NCBI RefSeq assembly: GCF_000771405.1
Contig: NZ_JDUI01000003.1
Span: 124,001-188,000, forward strand
Reading direction: 5' to 3'
From: Bifidobacterium pullorum DSM 20433
Lineage (GTDB): Bacteria > Actinomycetota > Actinomycetes > Actinomycetales > Bifidobacteriaceae
Length of the DNA: 64,000 bases
Shown here: piece by piece, positions 62,208 through 64,000 of the stretch
Layout: each line of letters starts with the position of its first letter
How positions within the stretch are numbered: the stretch's first letter is position 1
Program-made: the position numbers and the translations under genes
Notes under the pieces: model-generated
Told to the model about the DNA's origin: nothing
What the model saw: the letters and a program-made list of their open reading frames with translations, nothing else
The model's database searches: none

Positions 62208-64000
62208 ATGACCATCACCTCGCCATTCACCGCCGCCGACGGCGCCCTGACCTGGGTCGGCGACGGCGAAACCGTCCGCATCGAACCATGGGGCGCGAAC
62301 AGCATCCGCGTCCGGGCCCGCTTCATGCAGCCGATCGCCGACGCCGACTGGGCGCTGCTGCCGCCGCCCGCCGACGCCCCCGCACCGACCATCGTCATCG
62401 CCGATGACGGCTCCCAGGCCTCCCTGACCAACGGAGGCATCACCGTGACCGCGCGCATGCCCCGTTGGGACGGCCGCTGCGAGCTCACGTTCACCGACGC
62501 CGACGGCACTGTGCTGTTCAAGGAGACCGACGACGGCGGCGCGCTGCGGCTCAAGGCGCGCAAGTACGAGCCGCTGTCCGGCGGCGGCGCCCGCACCACG
62601 GTCACGTTCGACGCCGACCCGCACGAGCACCTGTACGGCATGGGCGAATACCAGCAGCCGGTCATGGACCTGAAGGGCACCTCGCTCGAACTGGCTCACC
62701 GCAACTCGCAGGTGTCGGTGCCGTTCGTCGTCTCCTCGAAGGGCTACGGCTTCCTCTGGCACAACCCGGCGGTCGGCCGCGCCACCTTCGCCAAAACCGG
62801 CACGCAGTGGCAGGCCGCCGCCTGCGACCAGATCGACTACTGGGTCACCGCAGGCGACTCCCCCGCGCAGATCGAACGGCAGTACGCCGACGCCACCGGC
62901 CACGCGCCCGTCATGCCCGAATGGGGCCTGGGCTTCTGGCAGTGCAAGCTGCGCTACTGGAACCAGGAACAGCTGCTCGAGACCGCCCGCGAGTTCAAAC
63001 GCCGCAACATCCCGGTCGACCTGATCGTCATCGACTTCTTCCACTGGCCGCTGATGGGCGACTTCCGCTTCGACGAGGAGTTCTGGCCCGACCCGAAGGC
63101 CATGGCCGACGAACTGCACGAGATGGGCATCAAGCTCATGGTGTCGGTCTGGCCGCAGATCGACCTGGAATCCGAGAACTACGACGAGATGCGCGCCCAC
63201 AACTATCTGGCCCACGTGACGGCCGGCAAGGACGTGGGCATGTGGTGGCCGCGCGACAACCAGTTCCTCGACGCCACGAACCCCGAGGCGCGCGCGTTCG
63301 TATGGGCGCTGGCCAAGCGCAACTACACCGACCTGGGCGTGGACGCGTTCTGGCTGGACGAGGCCGAACCCGAGTGGGGCGGCGACTACGACTACAGCCA
63401 CTATCTGTATCACATCGGCCCGGTGAACAAGGTCGGCAACGTGTACCCGCAGCTGTACAACAAGACGTTCTACGACGGCCAGCTCGAAATCGGCCGCGAA
63501 GGCGAGATCGTGAACCTGACGCGCGCCGCCTGGGCCGGTTCGCAGCGCTACGGTTCGCTGGTCTGGTCGGGCGACGTGCACTCCACGTTCGACGACCTGA
63601 AGGCGCAGATCACCTGCCAGGTGCATATGGGCATGGCCGGCATCCCGTGGTTCACCACCGATATGGGCGGGTTCGCAGGCGGCGACCCGAACGACCCGGA
63701 CTTCCGTGAACTGTACGTGCGCTGGTGCCAGTTCTCCTGCTTCTCGCCGGTGATGCGCAACCACGGCGACCGTTCGCCCGCCACCAAGGTGCCCGGCAAG
63801 CCGACGTTCGACCGCAAGGGCAACCCGATCGACCACATCCACACCGGCGCGGACAACGAGCCGTGGAGCTACGGCGAGGACGTCGAACGGATCGTGCGCA
63901 AGTACATCGCCGTGCGCGAGACGATGCGCCCGTACACACGCGACCTGTTCGCGCAGGCGCACGCCGACGGCCAGCCGGTCGCCCGCGGCCTGTTCTACGA
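62208..64000 (+). CDS. GH31 alpha-xylosidase-type glycosidase (3' end beyond right edge)
   Basis: The first 597 codons are visible without stop. The N-terminal domain (YGMGEYQQPVMDLKG, about 144-158) leads into the GH31 barrel: GLGFWQCKLRYWNQEQ, PVDLIVIDFFHWPLMGDF, the nucleophile Asp in VDAFWLDEAEPEW (about 383) and the acid/base Asp in LVWSGDVHSTF (about 452). The LDEAEPE form is that of YicI-like alpha-xylosidases. No signal peptide, so it should act inside on xyloglucan-type oligosaccharides. GAAGGAG precedes ATG 62208. It is downstream of a LacI regulator with a CG-centred operator between. Confidence 0.88.
   Translation, partial: MTITSPFTAADGALTWVGDGETVRIEPWGANSIRVRARFMQPIADADWALLPPPADAPAPTIVIADDGSQASLTNGGITVTARMPRWDGRCELTFTDADGTVLFKETDDGGALRLKARKYEPLSGGGARTTVTFDADPHEHLYGMGEYQQPVMDLKGTSLELAHRNSQVSVPFVVSSKGYGFLWHNPAVGRATFAKTGTQWQAAACDQIDYWVTAGDSPAQIERQYADATGHAPVMPEWGLGFWQCKLRYWNQEQLLETAREFKRRNIPVDLIVIDFFHWPLMGDFRFDEEFWPDPKAMADELHEMGIKLMVSVWPQIDLESENYDEMRAHNYLAHVTAGKDVGMWWPRDNQFLDATNPEARAFVWALAKRNYTDLGVDAFWLDEAEPEWGGDYDYSHYLYHIGPVNKVGNVYPQLYNKTFYDGQLEIGREGEIVNLTRAAWAGSQRYGSLVWSGDVHSTFDDLKAQITCQVHMGMAGIPWFTTDMGGFAGGDPNDPDFRELYVRWCQFSCFSPVMRNHGDRSPATKVPGKPTFDRKGNPIDHIHTGADNEPWSYGEDVERIVRKYIAVRETMRPYTRDLFAQAHADGQPVARGLFY

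Overview
The window is high-GC actinobacterial chromosome that reads as a Bifidobacterium. The evidence is the gene content and order (tmk/holB, topA, leuA, asd, split aspartokinase, recR-dnaX, ppk next to a MutT1-type Nudix gene), a tad/Flp pilus locus, many LacI-family regulators each paired with glycosidases, and sugar ABC importers that lack their own ATPase. No rRNA, tRNA or CRISPR array was found. The species cannot be fixed from the sequence alone.

Layout. 1-11.5 kb holds core genes: holB (cut by the left edge), tmk, topA, a PAP2-type phosphatase, the SRP (4.5S) RNA gene, glf, an array of 64-bp repeats, inositol-1-phosphate synthase and a class A penicillin-binding protein. 11.6-25.7 kb is an arabinan/arabino-oligosaccharide island. 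It has a GH43 enzyme and a LacI regulator, a binding-protein-dependent importer (solute-binding lipoprotein plus two permeases), a second GH43 enzyme, a second LacI regulator, a large two-part GH43 protein, an exported GH43 endo-arabinanase lipoprotein and its cytoplasmic paralogue. The expected flow is extracellular cutting of arabinan, import of oligosaccharides and intracellular trimming to arabinose. 25.8-28.6 kb is accessory: a GT2 glycosyltransferase and a lone AlbA_2/Schlafen-type regulator gene bracketed by two long palindromes that are inverted copies of each other.

28.7-40 kb returns to housekeeping: leuA, a metallophosphoesterase, a DUF5701 gene, asd, split aspartokinase (catalytic and ACT subunits), recR, dnaX and a diacylglycerol-kinase-like gene. 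40-44.6 kb is a tad pilus locus on the minus strand (tadZ, tadA, tadB, tadC, then flp, tadE and a TadE-like gene). A nearly identical 46-bp element precedes both halves. 44.6-49.7 kb has a candidate structured RNA, ppk1, a Nudix/histidine-phosphatase gene, an unknown TTG-start gene and a second candidate RNA. 49.8-52.6 kb is a LacI regulator plus a GH51 arabinofuranosidase. 53-58.2 kb holds kup, a phased repeat array in front of an AAA/DUF4143 ATPase gene, and tatD. 58.3-64 kb ends with a large GH51 enzyme, a LacI regulator and a GH31 alpha-xylosidase-type gene cut by the right edge.

A palindromic motif close to TACAACGTTGTA occurs at the promoters of nearly all arabinan genes (12.7, 17.5, 18.7, 20.2, 22.4, 52.6 and 60.8 kb) and suggests one regulon spread over three loci. 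The most unusual structures are the palindrome-bracketed AlbA_2 gene (26947-28591), the four-copy array with exact 33-bp period (55771-55884), the dispersed 62/63-bp repeat family at 18.8 and 52.8 kb, the 64-bp array at 7.3-7.7 kb, and two candidate non-coding RNAs (44.7 and 49.6 kb).
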